From NCBI GenBank assembly GCA_938073925.1, contig CALJGH010000110.1:1-18435 (forward strand): a stretch of DNA of 18,435 bases, written 5' to 3'. This DNA comes from an uncultured Nitrospinaceae bacterium (GTDB lineage: Bacteria > Nitrospinota > Nitrospinia > Nitrospinales > VA-1). The notes under the pieces were generated by a model, which saw nothing but the letters and a program-made list of their open reading frames with translations, did no database searches and was not told the DNA's origin. The position numbers were made by a program, and so were the translations under genes. Positions 6,800 through 14,133 of this stretch are shown in pieces. Position 1 is the first letter of the stretch. Every line of letters starts with the position of its first letter.

Positions 6800-7885
6800 T
6801 TAAATTGCTGCGTAACCATTGCAGTTTGTAAAATGCTTCCTGATAAAAGGAGAAGTCATCGTTGAGAGCAACCCGCCATAATCCAAGCTAGCTCGTACTT
6901 CATCTCCCACTTTAATGCTATCGCATTTGCTATCCATAATAATATGATCGCTACTTGATCCAAGAAGTTTGAGCTTATTATCAAAATGTAAGCTGGTAGG
7001 TGTCGCATCTTGTTTGCCTAAAGCAATAATTATCCTCCGATGAATGCCTATATCTTGAAAGCTAGGTGTATTTCCAAAAGCGTCTTGGCCTATCTCTCCG
7101 AAGGGAAGTGATGGCTTTTTCTTGGACTCTATAACTTCAGCGACCAGTTGGAATGCGCCAGTATGCAAACCTGGAATTGCTTTTCGGCTCACAGTTTCGC
7201 AACCTAAAAGAATAGATTCACCCAATCGAATATTGTTAATCCTGCCTACATTCTGACAGGATTTAAACCATTCATAGTTTGCCGAATTTCCTCCTGAAAT
7301 TATTTCAAGATTCATTTGAAATTCCCTTTCTAATGAATCAACCAATTCGGAGAGCTCTTGCATATTTTTATCGTCAGGTATAATTCCACCGTAGCAAGCT
7401 AAATTGCAGCCAATACCAGTTATTGTTATATGCGATAGAGAAAGCGTTTCCCGGATAAATTGTGGTAGGTCAGAAAGAAGTACACCTTCTCGCAAATCCC
7501 CAAGCTCAACCATAATAATAACCTGATGGGTTTTATTCTGTGTTTTTGCGTGATAGGAAAGTTTTTTAAGGGTCTCCATTTCGGTATTCAAACTAATATC
7601 CACGTTTTCAACAATAGATTCAGCCTGGCTTAAAGGTGTGCGTAAAAGCACAAATGGAATGGATATTCCTGCATTTTTCATTCTTAGAATATTTTCAATG
7701 CGTGAGTCTGCAATGAATTTGACACCACCTTGAATCATGGCTTTAGCTACGGAAGGTTCCCCCAGCACTGCTTTAGTAACCCCCATTAGGGAAACTCCCT
7801 TTCCCATATGGAAGTCTGCAAGAAACTGTGTATTTTCTTGAATCTGGGAAAGAGAAATTTCAATTCTAGGCATGAACAAATTCAT
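6800..7885 (-). CDS. Fold-type III PLP racemase, alanine/ornithine racemase family
   Basis: Cytoplasmic PLP-dependent amino-acid racemase of the alanine-racemase N-terminal-barrel type, closest in style to ornithine racemase (Orr). Visible from ATG 7885: PRIEISLSQIQENTQ opening, PLP-binding lysine K38 in LMGVTKAVLG, DSRIENI, RTPLS, a substrate-barrel segment VELGDLREG, the phosphate-binding SGGNSANYEW and RLGESILLG near the dimer interface. Length of about 361 residues fits the family. ATG 7885 has AAGGA 4 bases upstream and is preferred; ATG 7873 (MPRIEI) is possible. The gene overlaps the end of the DUF1611 gene by 20 bases, so the two are translationally coupled. The substrate cannot be read from sequence. 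Confidence 0.8.
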   Translation of the reverse strand: MNLFMPRIEISLSQIQENTQFLADFHMGKGVSLMGVTKAVLGEPSVAKAMIQGGVKFIADSRIENILRMKNAGISIPFVLLRTPLSQAESIVENVDISLNTEMETLKKLSYHAKTQNKTHQVIIMVELGDLREGVLLSDLPQFIRETLSLSHITITGIGCNLACYGGIIPDDKNMQELSELVDSLEREFQMNLEIISGGNSANYEWFKSCQNVGRINNIRLGESILLGCETVSRKAIPGLHTGAFQLVAEVIESKKKPSLPFGEIGQDAFGNTPSFQDIGIHRRIIIALGKQDATPTSLHFDNKLKLLGSSSDHIIMDSKCDSIKVGDEVRASLDYGGLLSTMTSPFIRKHFTNCNGYAAI

Positions 7886-9083
7886 CAATTCCTTGCAGAT
7901 AATTGTTCCTTTTAATTTGCTTGTTGAAAAAAAATTTTGAATTTTCTATCTTCATTTTTTGTTTCAGCTTTGGAAACTGGTCACTCAATGCCTGAACAAG
8001 TTTTTGGCATCCACTACTCAGCACATCAGTAGTGGGCAATTTAAACTTCTGCTCATAATTTTCTATGACTTCCAGAACTTCTTTTTCATTCATGCCTTCG
8101 TGGCTTAACGTGATAGCAATTACTTTTGCTTTTGAAATAGTTTCAATCAGCTTGATTTCGCTATCTGGAGTTGGCATGGCTAAGGCAGGAAAATCACAGC
8201 GAAACTTTCTAGCGGGGGGATGTTGAAGGATCACACCATCTGGCATGCTTCCCTTCAATATCCCGATTGAACTCATAAAGGCAGGATGGCTGATTGCGCT
8301 TTGCCCCTCTACTAAAATGATATCAGGCCTTTCGTTTCTAAACGCTTGGATAACGGAGCTTTCAATTTCACCGACCACAAACTGAGAAGTTAGAGCATCT
8401 GTGGTAACACCATATTTAGCTCCCTGCATTAAGCTGGTTTGGCCAGTTGCGACAAGCACCGACTTGATGCCAATATTGTTCAGAGTTTTATTGAGTTCTA
8501 CTGCGGTGGTCATTTTTCCACAAGCGCAATCCGTACCTAAGACAGCAATAACGGGAACATTTACTTCGGATATTTTTCCTGTAAAGAGGTGTAAGTCTTT
8601 TAATGGAGGAGACTTTCTGATGTCTTTAATTTGGACGCCGTTTAACGCTGCAATATGGGTTAACTCTGGATCGTCAGAAAAAAACTGATGCAGGCCGCTA
8701 ATAATATCCATCCCCTGTTTCATGGCTTCCATGATGAGGAGCCTCTCTTTATTTGGAATAAAAGTTTCCAAGGGGGCTTTGCCATAAATGTAACAATCCG
8801 GAATATATGAAAGTTTATCCAAGGCATTATCTAAGTCGGTAAAAATAGGGATATCGCATTTTTCTCCTCCTAATGCTTGTCCAGCATCCTTACCAGCTAA
8901 TGAACTATCAATTACTCCAACAACGGAATAAATTTCAGAATGGCGGACCAATGCCGCAGCAGTTTTCCCATCTATTAAACCGAATTGATTTTCGCAGTAG
9001 ATCAGGGCTGTTTTTTTATGACTAGAGCTCTTTTTCTTTATTTGTTTCCAATCTTGTTTTGCAAATAGTGTTTGATTTTTGAT
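7866..9083 (-). CDS. DUF1611 family P-loop protein (DgcN-like)
   Basis: DUF1611 proteins have an N-terminal Rossmann-like domain and a C-terminal P-loop domain; characterised relatives (DgcN) act in D-glutamate metabolism as N-acetyltransferases. Seen here: N-domain segment QFGLIDGKTAAALVRH then VVGVIDSSLAGKDAG, P-loop GTDCACGKMTT, VATGQTSL, VEGQSAISHPAF and LQHPPARKF. The first ordinary start in frame is TTG 8951, which would cut off the conserved GLIDGKTA segment. The frame stays open to a TAA near 9114 with no ATG or GTG. An ATC at 9083-9081 has a GGAG exactly 6 bases upstream and would give 405 residues; CTG 9005 is another option. Start is uncertain, so the coordinates give the longest supported form. 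It overlaps the racemase gene, suggesting joint action on a D-amino acid. Confidence 0.75.
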   Translation of the reverse strand: MKNQTLFAKQDWKQIKKKSSSHKKTALIYCENQFGLIDGKTAAALVRHSEIYSVVGVIDSSLAGKDAGQALGGEKCDIPIFTDLDNALDKLSYIPDCYIYGKAPLETFIPNKERLLIMEAMKQGMDIISGLHQFFSDDPELTHIAALNGVQIKDIRKSPPLKDLHLFTGKISEVNVPVIAVLGTDCACGKMTTAVELNKTLNNIGIKSVLVATGQTSLMQGAKYGVTTDALTSQFVVGEIESSVIQAFRNERPDIILVEGQSAISHPAFMSSIGILKGSMPDGVILQHPPARKFRCDFPALAMPTPDSEIKLIETISKAKVIAITLSHEGMNEKEVLEVIENYEQKFKLPTTDVLSSGCQKLVQALSDQFPKLKQKMKIENSKFFFNKQIKRNNYLQGIDEFVHA

Positions 9084-9089
9084 TAGGTT

Positions 9090-9093
9090 CTCC
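9090..9093 (-). promoter_or_regulatory. Ribosome binding site upstream of DUF1611 gene
   Basis: GGAG on the minus strand, 6 bases before the in-frame ATC at 9083. It is the only good Shine-Dalgarno sequence in the open upstream part of the DUF1611 frame; the TTG at 8951 has none. This is the main reason to place translation start near 9083. Confidence 0.45.
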
Positions 9094-9149
9094 GTTTTAT
9101 GTTTAGCTTTCTCTTAATTTTCTTTCGCGACTTTTGTGAATGGAATGCT

Positions 9150-9461
9150 CTAATTTTTTTCCGTTCGATTCCTGGTAGGCAATACACTCATCTTTCTGTC
9201 AAGACCAGAAACAGTTATTTTGATATCATTCACAGAGGATTCGATGTAACCCAATAACCTTTCCACATTGGTTACTCCATCCAAGGTTTGGGTGGCTACT
9301 TTGTTATTGGAAAAACAATTGCTGTCAATATTTTTGGTTTTAATTGTAGATTTTTCTGAAGCCACAGCTGGGGTTGGATTGATCCATGGGTTTAACCCAT
9401 TCAGGAGGAAAGCAAAGGTAAGTGCGGTCATTATGAATTTTGTATAATTATCTATGGTCAT
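9150..9461 (-). CDS. Membrane-anchored small protein of unknown function
   Basis: 103 residues from ATG 9461, which has GTGAG about 8 bases upstream; GTG 9473 would add four residues. The N-terminus (MTIDNYTKFIMTALTFAFLL) begins a signal anchor or signal peptide with possible cleavage after AVA near residue 34. The rest is short and polar, ending with a helix-like NDIKITVSGLDRKM. Many bacteria have small proteins that open in the same DNYTK plus hydrophobic style, usually unannotated. It lies 66 bases upstream of the DUF1611 start on the same strand and could be the first gene of that set. Confidence 0.6.
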   Translation of the reverse strand: MTIDNYTKFIMTALTFAFLLNGLNPWINPTPAVASEKSTIKTKNIDSNCFSNNKVATQTLDGVTNVERLLGYIESSVNDIKITVSGLDRKMSVLPTRNRTEKN

Positions 9462-9474
9462 TTTTTTTCTCACT

Positions 9475-9588
9475 TTAAATTATTCTTCGTTTCAGGTTTT
9501 TCTTGACTATTAACGAGTCCCAGCCTTCCAAACCTTTTATTTTTGCTGAAAATCGAGGGGTTATCGATTTGCTCCTTCTCTCGTACAT
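9475..9588 (-). CDS. Possible small ORF upstream of 9461 gene
   Basis: ATG 9588 to TAA 9475, 37 residues, starting MYERRSKSITPRFSAKIKGL, Lys/Arg-rich. A GAGG lies about 12 bases upstream, slightly far. A second overlapping frame of similar length, with no ATG, ends at TGA 9472-9470 and overlaps the GTG at 9473. Either may be chance in AT-rich DNA; I cannot decide between them. Confidence 0.15.
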   Translation of the reverse strand: MYERRSKSITPRFSAKIKGLEGWDSLIVKKNLKRRII

Positions 9589-9691
9589 TTATTGATAGTA
9601 CCTCTTTTAATTTTCCCGAGCTGTGTCGTAAACCTTAACTTCATGCATGAAATGATCTTGTATTAATGTATTCACCTTGTTGGGGAAGGGC

Positions 9692-9722
9692 AAAAAAAAA
9701 GCCACTCCAAAAAAGGAGTGGC
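9692..9722 (-). terminator. Strong intrinsic terminator, leftward
   Basis: Perfect 8-bp stem: GCCACTCC (9701-9708), six-base loop, GGAGTGGC (9715-9722). On the minus strand nine T residues follow (9700-9692). On the plus strand it is followed by AATATTTTT, so weak rightward termination is possible too. It ends transcripts coming from the gene at 9986-10312 and separates them from the 9461 gene. Confidence 0.85.
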
Positions 9723-9985
9723 AATATTTTTAACCCTTTGCAGTATTTAGTTGTCTTACTCGAATAAGAAATCGGAATAAGCAGAGTCCATTTTAAACCT
9801 ATTGTTCAGCTTTGCAAGAAGATTCGGATTAAATCACATTGAATTAACCAGAAAGAATCAGGTTCATTTCTTACCCTCACTTTGATTGTTGGATTTAATC
9901 GGTTAGTTTTATCATTTTTAAATCAATAATTCTAACATCCGTAAAACATAACCCATCGACCCTTATAAGTCAGTCTGGCTTAATT

Positions 9986-10312
9986 TTAATCGTCCCAATC
10001 AAGGTTTCTATATGCTTCATACCATTTTATCTTTAACCATTCGTTGAAGTCTTCACCATCACCACTGAATCTGATCTCCTCATATTTTATGTCTCCGCTC
10101 CATATTTCTTTATAAGCCCGTCTAATCCATATATCCCACTTTGGAAACTTTATCTGCCAATCTTTAACAAGGTTTTCCTTATCTTCTTCGTAAGAGTAAT
10201 ATTTAGTATCAATTTTCATCTTGAATGTTTCTGCTATCTCATCTAAGGATAAGTCATCCAGCATGAAATCAACCAAATCTTGTCCCATCTTTTGTTTTTG
10301 TTGTTTATTCAT
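9986..10312 (-). CDS. Acidic Trp-rich orphan protein
   Basis: 108 residues from ATG 10312 to a TAA at 9988-9986. No signal peptide or membrane segment. The N-terminal third (LVDFMLDDLSLDEIAETFKM) looks helical and might be a small helix-turn-helix-like fold. The rest carries seven tryptophans among acidic and basic residues (WQIKFPKWDIWIRRAYKEIW and later EWLKIKWYEAYRNLDWDD). The ribosome binding site is poor. No family is recognised and there is no functional link to the neighbours. Confidence 0.6.
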   Translation of the reverse strand: MNKQQKQKMGQDLVDFMLDDLSLDEIAETFKMKIDTKYYSYEEDKENLVKDWQIKFPKWDIWIRRAYKEIWSGDIKYEEIRFSGDGEDFNEWLKIKWYEAYRNLDWDD

Positions 10313-10489
10313 TTGTTATTTTTCATTGCCATCAACAAAGTTTCCTTGAAATGTATTAACTCGAAATTAGGTTAAATTTATTTAGGGTTTATTGTCGAAT
10401 ATTTTTCGGGTAATTCCGTGATGCAAAACGGTGGTGAGGAGTCTCAATCTGTTGCTCTTCCTGATCCCGATGGGGGTAGGTTTACCTCT

Positions 10490-10849
10490 TCACCCACCAG
10501 CCTGTTTAGCCTTTATGCCTTGTTCCTTCAAATAGTAAAGTATACGTTCAATGTGATCGCCTTGGATCTCGATGATCCCCTTTTTGACCGTACCGCCGGA
10601 ACCGCACATCGTTTTGAGCTTCTTGCTCATCAATCCCAGGGTAGCGGCATCCATAGCGAGCCCTTTAATCAACGTGACACCTTTACCTTTTCTACCCTTG
10701 GTCTCACGGGAGACTTGTACGTTACCATCACCGGATGGTGATATCTGTTTGCGACAGGTGCATTGGTTAACGGGATTACCACAGCCGGGACAGATTCTAC
10801 CTTGTTCGGTGGAGTAGACAATTCGATCCTTGGAGAGCTTGTCTTTCAT
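10490..10849 (-). CDS. yciH: SUI1/YciH translation initiation factor with zinc-ribbon-like insert
   Basis: eIF1-like protein of the YciH family, which binds the 30S subunit and affects start-site fidelity. The opening RIVYSTEQGRIC and the C-terminal fold GRKGKGVTLIKGL, LKTMCGSGGTVKKGIIEIQGDH and GIKAKQAGG align closely with E. coli YciH. Between lies CPGCGNPVNQCTC, a CxxC-x6-CxC cluster absent from the E. coli protein and likely to bind zinc. Start taken as ATG 10849 (119 residues); TTG 10867 is possible but has no ribosome binding site. It is separated from the rhodanese gene by a short gap on the same strand. Confidence 0.9.
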   Translation of the reverse strand: MKDKLSKDRIVYSTEQGRICPGCGNPVNQCTCRKQISPSGDGNVQVSRETKGRKGKGVTLIKGLAMDAATLGLMSKKLKTMCGSGGTVKKGIIEIQGDHIERILYYLKEQGIKAKQAGG

Positions 10850-10905
10850 CTCAGGCTTTCTTAACAAATTTCGACTGTAACATCATTGCTCCGATAGCTG
10901 GGAGA

Positions 10906-11241
10906 TTAACCATTAGGACTGTAACGCGGGACGTTTGAGTCGACCACTTGTGACCAAGCATCGATACCGCCGACGAGGTTGTGAACGTTGAATCCGCATT
11001 CGACCAACTCTTGCGCCGCTCGTTGTGAGCGTTCGCCGTAGTGGCAGATCACCACTATCTCTTCTTCAAAAGCATATTCCTGTTGTCGGTCGACAACTTC
11101 ACCTATCGGAAAATTTTCTGATCCGTCAATGGCGGCGAGGGAAAATTCCCATTCTTCGCGCACATCCAGCAAAAAGATATCTTCTCCGTTATCTAACTTT
11201 TTTTTCAGCTCAACGGCCTGAAGTTGTTTTACGGAACTCAT
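10906..11241 (-). CDS. Single-domain rhodanese-like sulfurtransferase
   Basis: 111 residues from ATG 11241; TTG 11250 would add three. It matches a single rhodanese domain (GlpE/ThiF-C-terminal type): DVREEWEFSLAAIDGS with the conserved Asp-Val-Arg, then the active-site loop CHYGERSQ with catalytic C66, and GFNVHNLVGGIDAW, the usual closing motif. There is no signal peptide, so it is cytoplasmic. It would carry persulfide sulfur for an unknown acceptor. It ends 27 bases after the transporter stop on the same strand, so the two may be co-transcribed, which would fit sulfur-anion handling, but that is inference. Confidence 0.88.
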   Translation of the reverse strand: MSSVKQLQAVELKKKLDNGEDIFLLDVREEWEFSLAAIDGSENFPIGEVVDRQQEYAFEEEIVVICHYGERSQRAAQELVECGFNVHNLVGGIDAWSQVVDSNVPRYSPNG

Positions 11242-11268
11242 AATGGGCAATTGGAAGCCGATCGTCGA

Positions 11269-12723
11269 CTATTGGAATCCGATCATCGGCCAGTAAAATA
11301 ACAGCATGATTAAAAAACATCCCAATCCAAAAAGACTGAGAAGCGAGCCGGACCAGACCATCTCTTTCAAGGTCAGGAACCTTGAAGAGTAAGCCAATGC
11401 CGAAGCGGGTGTTGCAATGGGCAATATGAAAGCAAAGTTGCTAGGCAGAATCACCGTCATGGTTGCCATTGCCGGGTGGATGCCATAGGATGGGCTCATG
11501 CTGATCGCCGTTGGCAAAAGAATAGCTATGACCGCCGAATTGCTCATGAATGTCGTGAATAATGTCGACAGCAGGGCAATGACCAATAGAAATACGATGG
11601 GAGAATCGACTACCCCCACAAACAATTTTTCTGCGAGCCACAATGCGGCACCTGTTTCTGCCATGACTTCACCCAGACAGATCGCGCCTCCATACATCAG
11701 AACGATAGCCCAGTTGATATGGGATTCCACCATTTTCCAGTTGATCAGATTCAGCACAAATAAAAGGACAATAGAAATGATGGCTATGTTGGCGATTCCC
11801 AATTGATCGCCATAAATGAACCAGCAAAAAAGGGTCATCAGCATAACCAGAGCGATGCCTTTTTCCTGAAAGGTCAAATTTCCCATAACATGAGATTTAT
11901 GTTCTAAGGCTTTTCTTGCCGCTTCAATGTCTTGAATGTCAGGAGGAAACAAAAACTTCAACGCCAACCAACCGCCGGCAAACATGGCCAATATGAGAGG
12001 GAAGCTCAACTGGGTGTATTGAAGGATGCCGATGGTCTCTGCCTCTACGGTAGATTTTTCCAGCATTTCGATAGCAAGTGGAACCCGGCCGCCACCGAGA
12101 ACCGTCATGGCTCCACCGATGATGCACCCCCAGGCCATAGCGAAATACATTCCCTTTGCAAAGATCGAGTTTTCTCTTTTCAGGTTCAGCGATTGCGCGA
12201 TTTCGTGAATGATGGGGAACAGAATCACGGCCACGGCATGTTCCGACATAAAGCAGGAACTGACTCCCGCAAAACAATAAATCGAAGTGATCAGTTGTGA
12301 CGGAGTGTTACTCCAATGTTTCATTACCCAGATAGATATTCTTGTGCTGAGTCCGCAAGCGATCATGGACGCGGACAGGATAAAGACCCCGAGAATAAAA
12401 AATACCGCCTTGTTGCCGAAGAAAGAATAGGCCTGCGAAGCTTCCATCACGCCTAATAAAGGGACTGCGGAGATAGCCAGCAGACTGGTGATCGACAAGG
12501 GAATCAGGTTGGTTGACCAGAGCAACACGCAAAGTACAAAAAGGCAGAGTACTTTATAGCCCTCTAATGAAAGCCCGCTGGGGCCTTCTTGAGCTAGTAG
12601 CAGCGCAAAAACCCCAAAGAACAGAGCGAGGAACAGGTATCTACGCATCCTATCAAACAGCACGATCCAAAGTGGACGGCGATCAACAAAAATCTGTTTG
12701 GATTGTCTATGCGACTCGGCCAT
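11269..12723 (-). CDS. DASS/SLC13 family sodium:anion symporter
   Basis: A 484-residue inner-membrane protein with about a dozen hydrophobic segments after a basic cytoplasmic N-terminus. The family (DASS, SLC13, INDY) uses sodium to import sulfate or di- and tricarboxylates. The C-terminal repeat keeps the second substrate motif as SNS in TTFMSNSAVIAILLPTAIS, followed by FILPIATPASALAYSS. The first SNT motif is replaced by SEH in SSCFMSEHAVAVILFPI, a change at the sodium/substrate site that fits a distinct subgroup. The substrate cannot be assigned. ATG 12723 has no clear ribosome binding site. Confidence 0.85.
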   Translation of the reverse strand: MAESHRQSKQIFVDRRPLWIVLFDRMRRYLFLALFFGVFALLLAQEGPSGLSLEGYKVLCLFVLCVLLWSTNLIPLSITSLLAISAVPLLGVMEASQAYSFFGNKAVFFILGVFILSASMIACGLSTRISIWVMKHWSNTPSQLITSIYCFAGVSSCFMSEHAVAVILFPIIHEIAQSLNLKRENSIFAKGMYFAMAWGCIIGGAMTVLGGGRVPLAIEMLEKSTVEAETIGILQYTQLSFPLILAMFAGGWLALKFLFPPDIQDIEAARKALEHKSHVMGNLTFQEKGIALVMLMTLFCWFIYGDQLGIANIAIISIVLLFVLNLINWKMVESHINWAIVLMYGGAICLGEVMAETGAALWLAEKLFVGVVDSPIVFLLVIALLSTLFTTFMSNSAVIAILLPTAISMSPSYGIHPAMATMTVILPSNFAFILPIATPASALAYSSRFLTLKEMVWSGSLLSLFGLGCFLIMLLFYWPMIGFQ

Positions 12724-12899
12724 GGGGTTTAGGTAATAAAACTATTTAATGGATAATTTTGTGCGAACTAGATCGACCCGAGATGATAACCTGTAGATAC
12801 CCTAAAGGGCTATAACAATTTTCAGAACGAAATCCAACGGAGGCAAAGAATCAATGTCCGAAGTCTAGCGGAAGGGTGCTCTTTTTTCTGAAAGAATTG

Positions 12900-13937
12900 T
12901 TAATGGGTGTTCAGTGCGGGCTTTGCTTCAGGCTGTCGTTGCGCTTGGCGTGTGTCAACCTGGTCGATGGTCCATAAATCGCAATCGCCACAGGTGTCTC
13001 GATAGTTTTCACGGAAAGAATCAAACTTGCCGTTTTGCCAGATGCTTTTCAGATTATCGGTGAGCAAGTTCCCCATTTTGGAATTGGGCAGAAGACAACA
13101 GGGAGTAACGTTGCCTTCGCGTGTGACGTATGCGTAGTCAAAAGTTTTCAAACAATAGCTTCCTGATTTGTGAAGTTTCTTACGCAGGAGTTTGTAGAAA
13201 AACCGGGTGATACCCTGAGATACGGTGTATTGCAACCAATCTAATTGAATGCCTGCCGCTTGAGCTATTTCATCGGCCTTTAGAAAAATAAATCTTTCTT
13301 CCTTGGTGTCGGGTCTTTTTAGATTGGGGCGAAATTGACGGTCGAGCCGGCCAACGTTCACCACATCGCAGCCAATACGCGCGCCATAGCGGATGACATC
13401 GTAAAGGTCGTTTTCACAGCCGGTATGAATGGTTGCCTGCAATCGAACACTTGGGGCTCCGTTTTTGCGGCCACGTACAACGGCTTCAATGCTTTCGTAT
13501 ACTTTCGAGCTGGTATGCCCTTCCACTACCGTTTCGTTGCCGTTAACACTATCGATAGAGAAAGTAACGCTGTCTAATCCGGAATTAAGAATATCGTCCA
13601 CCATACTTGGTTTGGTGAACAAACCGTTGGAGGTGATCATGACCCGATGCCCGCGTTCTTTGCAATAAGCAATCATATCGAATACGCGGGGATGAATGAA
13701 AGGCTCTCCCCAACCGGTGAGGGTGATGTTTTCACCGTTACCGAGTTTGTCTACCACGGTGGTGAAATTCGACCATTCCATATGCTCGAGTTCGATTCCT
13801 AAATCTTCCCGCTGACACATGGGGCAATCCATATTGCACCGATTGGTGATTTCAATCTGCACTTGTTTCGGTCGATGTGGAATCTTGTAGCGTAACCGGT
13901 TTATCGTCTCTTTGAGTAGGGGATATAGATTTTTCAT
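12900..13937 (-). CDS. Radical SAM/SPASM protein
   Basis: 345 residues from ATG 13937. The radical SAM cluster motif CNMDCPMC gives C34, C38 and C41, binding the 4Fe-4S cluster that cleaves S-adenosylmethionine. GEPFIHP, MITSNGLF and SIDSVNG follow the usual barrel order. The C-terminal part (GNVTPCCLLPNSKMGNLL, then CGDCDLW) is a SPASM-type extra cluster region, as in peptide-modifying or sugar-modifying members. No substrate peptide gene is visible next door. TTG 14012 would add 25 residues that do not look like the family; ATG 13937 is preferred though its ribosome binding site is weak. Divergent from leuC. Confidence 0.85.
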   Translation of the reverse strand: MKNLYPLLKETINRLRYKIPHRPKQVQIEITNRCNMDCPMCQREDLGIELEHMEWSNFTTVVDKLGNGENITLTGWGEPFIHPRVFDMIAYCKERGHRVMITSNGLFTKPSMVDDILNSGLDSVTFSIDSVNGNETVVEGHTSSKVYESIEAVVRGRKNGAPSVRLQATIHTGCENDLYDVIRYGARIGCDVVNVGRLDRQFRPNLKRPDTKEERFIFLKADEIAQAAGIQLDWLQYTVSQGITRFFYKLLRKKLHKSGSYCLKTFDYAYVTREGNVTPCCLLPNSKMGNLLTDNLKSIWQNGKFDSFRENYRDTCGDCDLWTIDQVDTRQAQRQPEAKPALNTH

Positions 13938-14032
13938 AAAATAGTTGGGGTATAAGGCTAAAGAACTGCCATTTTTTAGATATTTTACTCCAAATAAATC
14001 AATAAGGTACAAATTTTTTTGGGGTTTCTATG

Positions 14033-14062
14033 TTTTCATATGGTATCTTTGTTACTTATACT
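14033..14062 (+). promoter_or_regulatory. Candidate promoter for leuCD operon
   Basis: TTTTCA (14033-14038), an 18-base spacer and TATACT (14057-14062). It lies about 70 bases before the chosen leuC start. A 25-codon ORF starting MFSYGIFVTYTLFGISKRKL lies in this leader (14030-14107), but it has no leucine run, so I do not call it an attenuation peptide. Confidence 0.25.
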
Positions 14063-14133
14063 CTTTTCGGAATTTCCAAAAGAAAACTCAAGCACTATGT
14101 GGGGTAATAACTCACTTTGAAAGGCCTTATTCG

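Larger units (their letters stand above)
9474..9985. other. 512-base intergenic region
   Basis: AT-rich. It holds the possible small ORF at 9475-9588 and a strong leftward terminator at 9692-9722. Between 9722 and 9985 lies about 260 bases of minus-strand sequence that would be 3' untranslated RNA of the next gene. Within it is an 11-codon ORF (ATG 9791 to TAA 9756, MDSAYSDFLFE) shortly before the terminator. No RNA family is recognised. Confidence 0.5.

Noticed and set aside
11498..12300. Several plus-strand ORFs opposite the transporter gene
   Set aside because: They are shadows of the DASS transporter, which has clear membrane segments and family motifs.
14030..14107. Leucine leader peptide for attenuation of leuCD
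   Set aside because: The 25-codon ORF has no run of leucine codons, and no terminator hairpin lies between it and leuC.
13945..14133. 63-residue N-terminal extension of leuC
   Set aside because: The extra residues are aromatic and basic, unlike LeuC, and the ATG at 14134 has a ribosome binding site and the family N-terminus.
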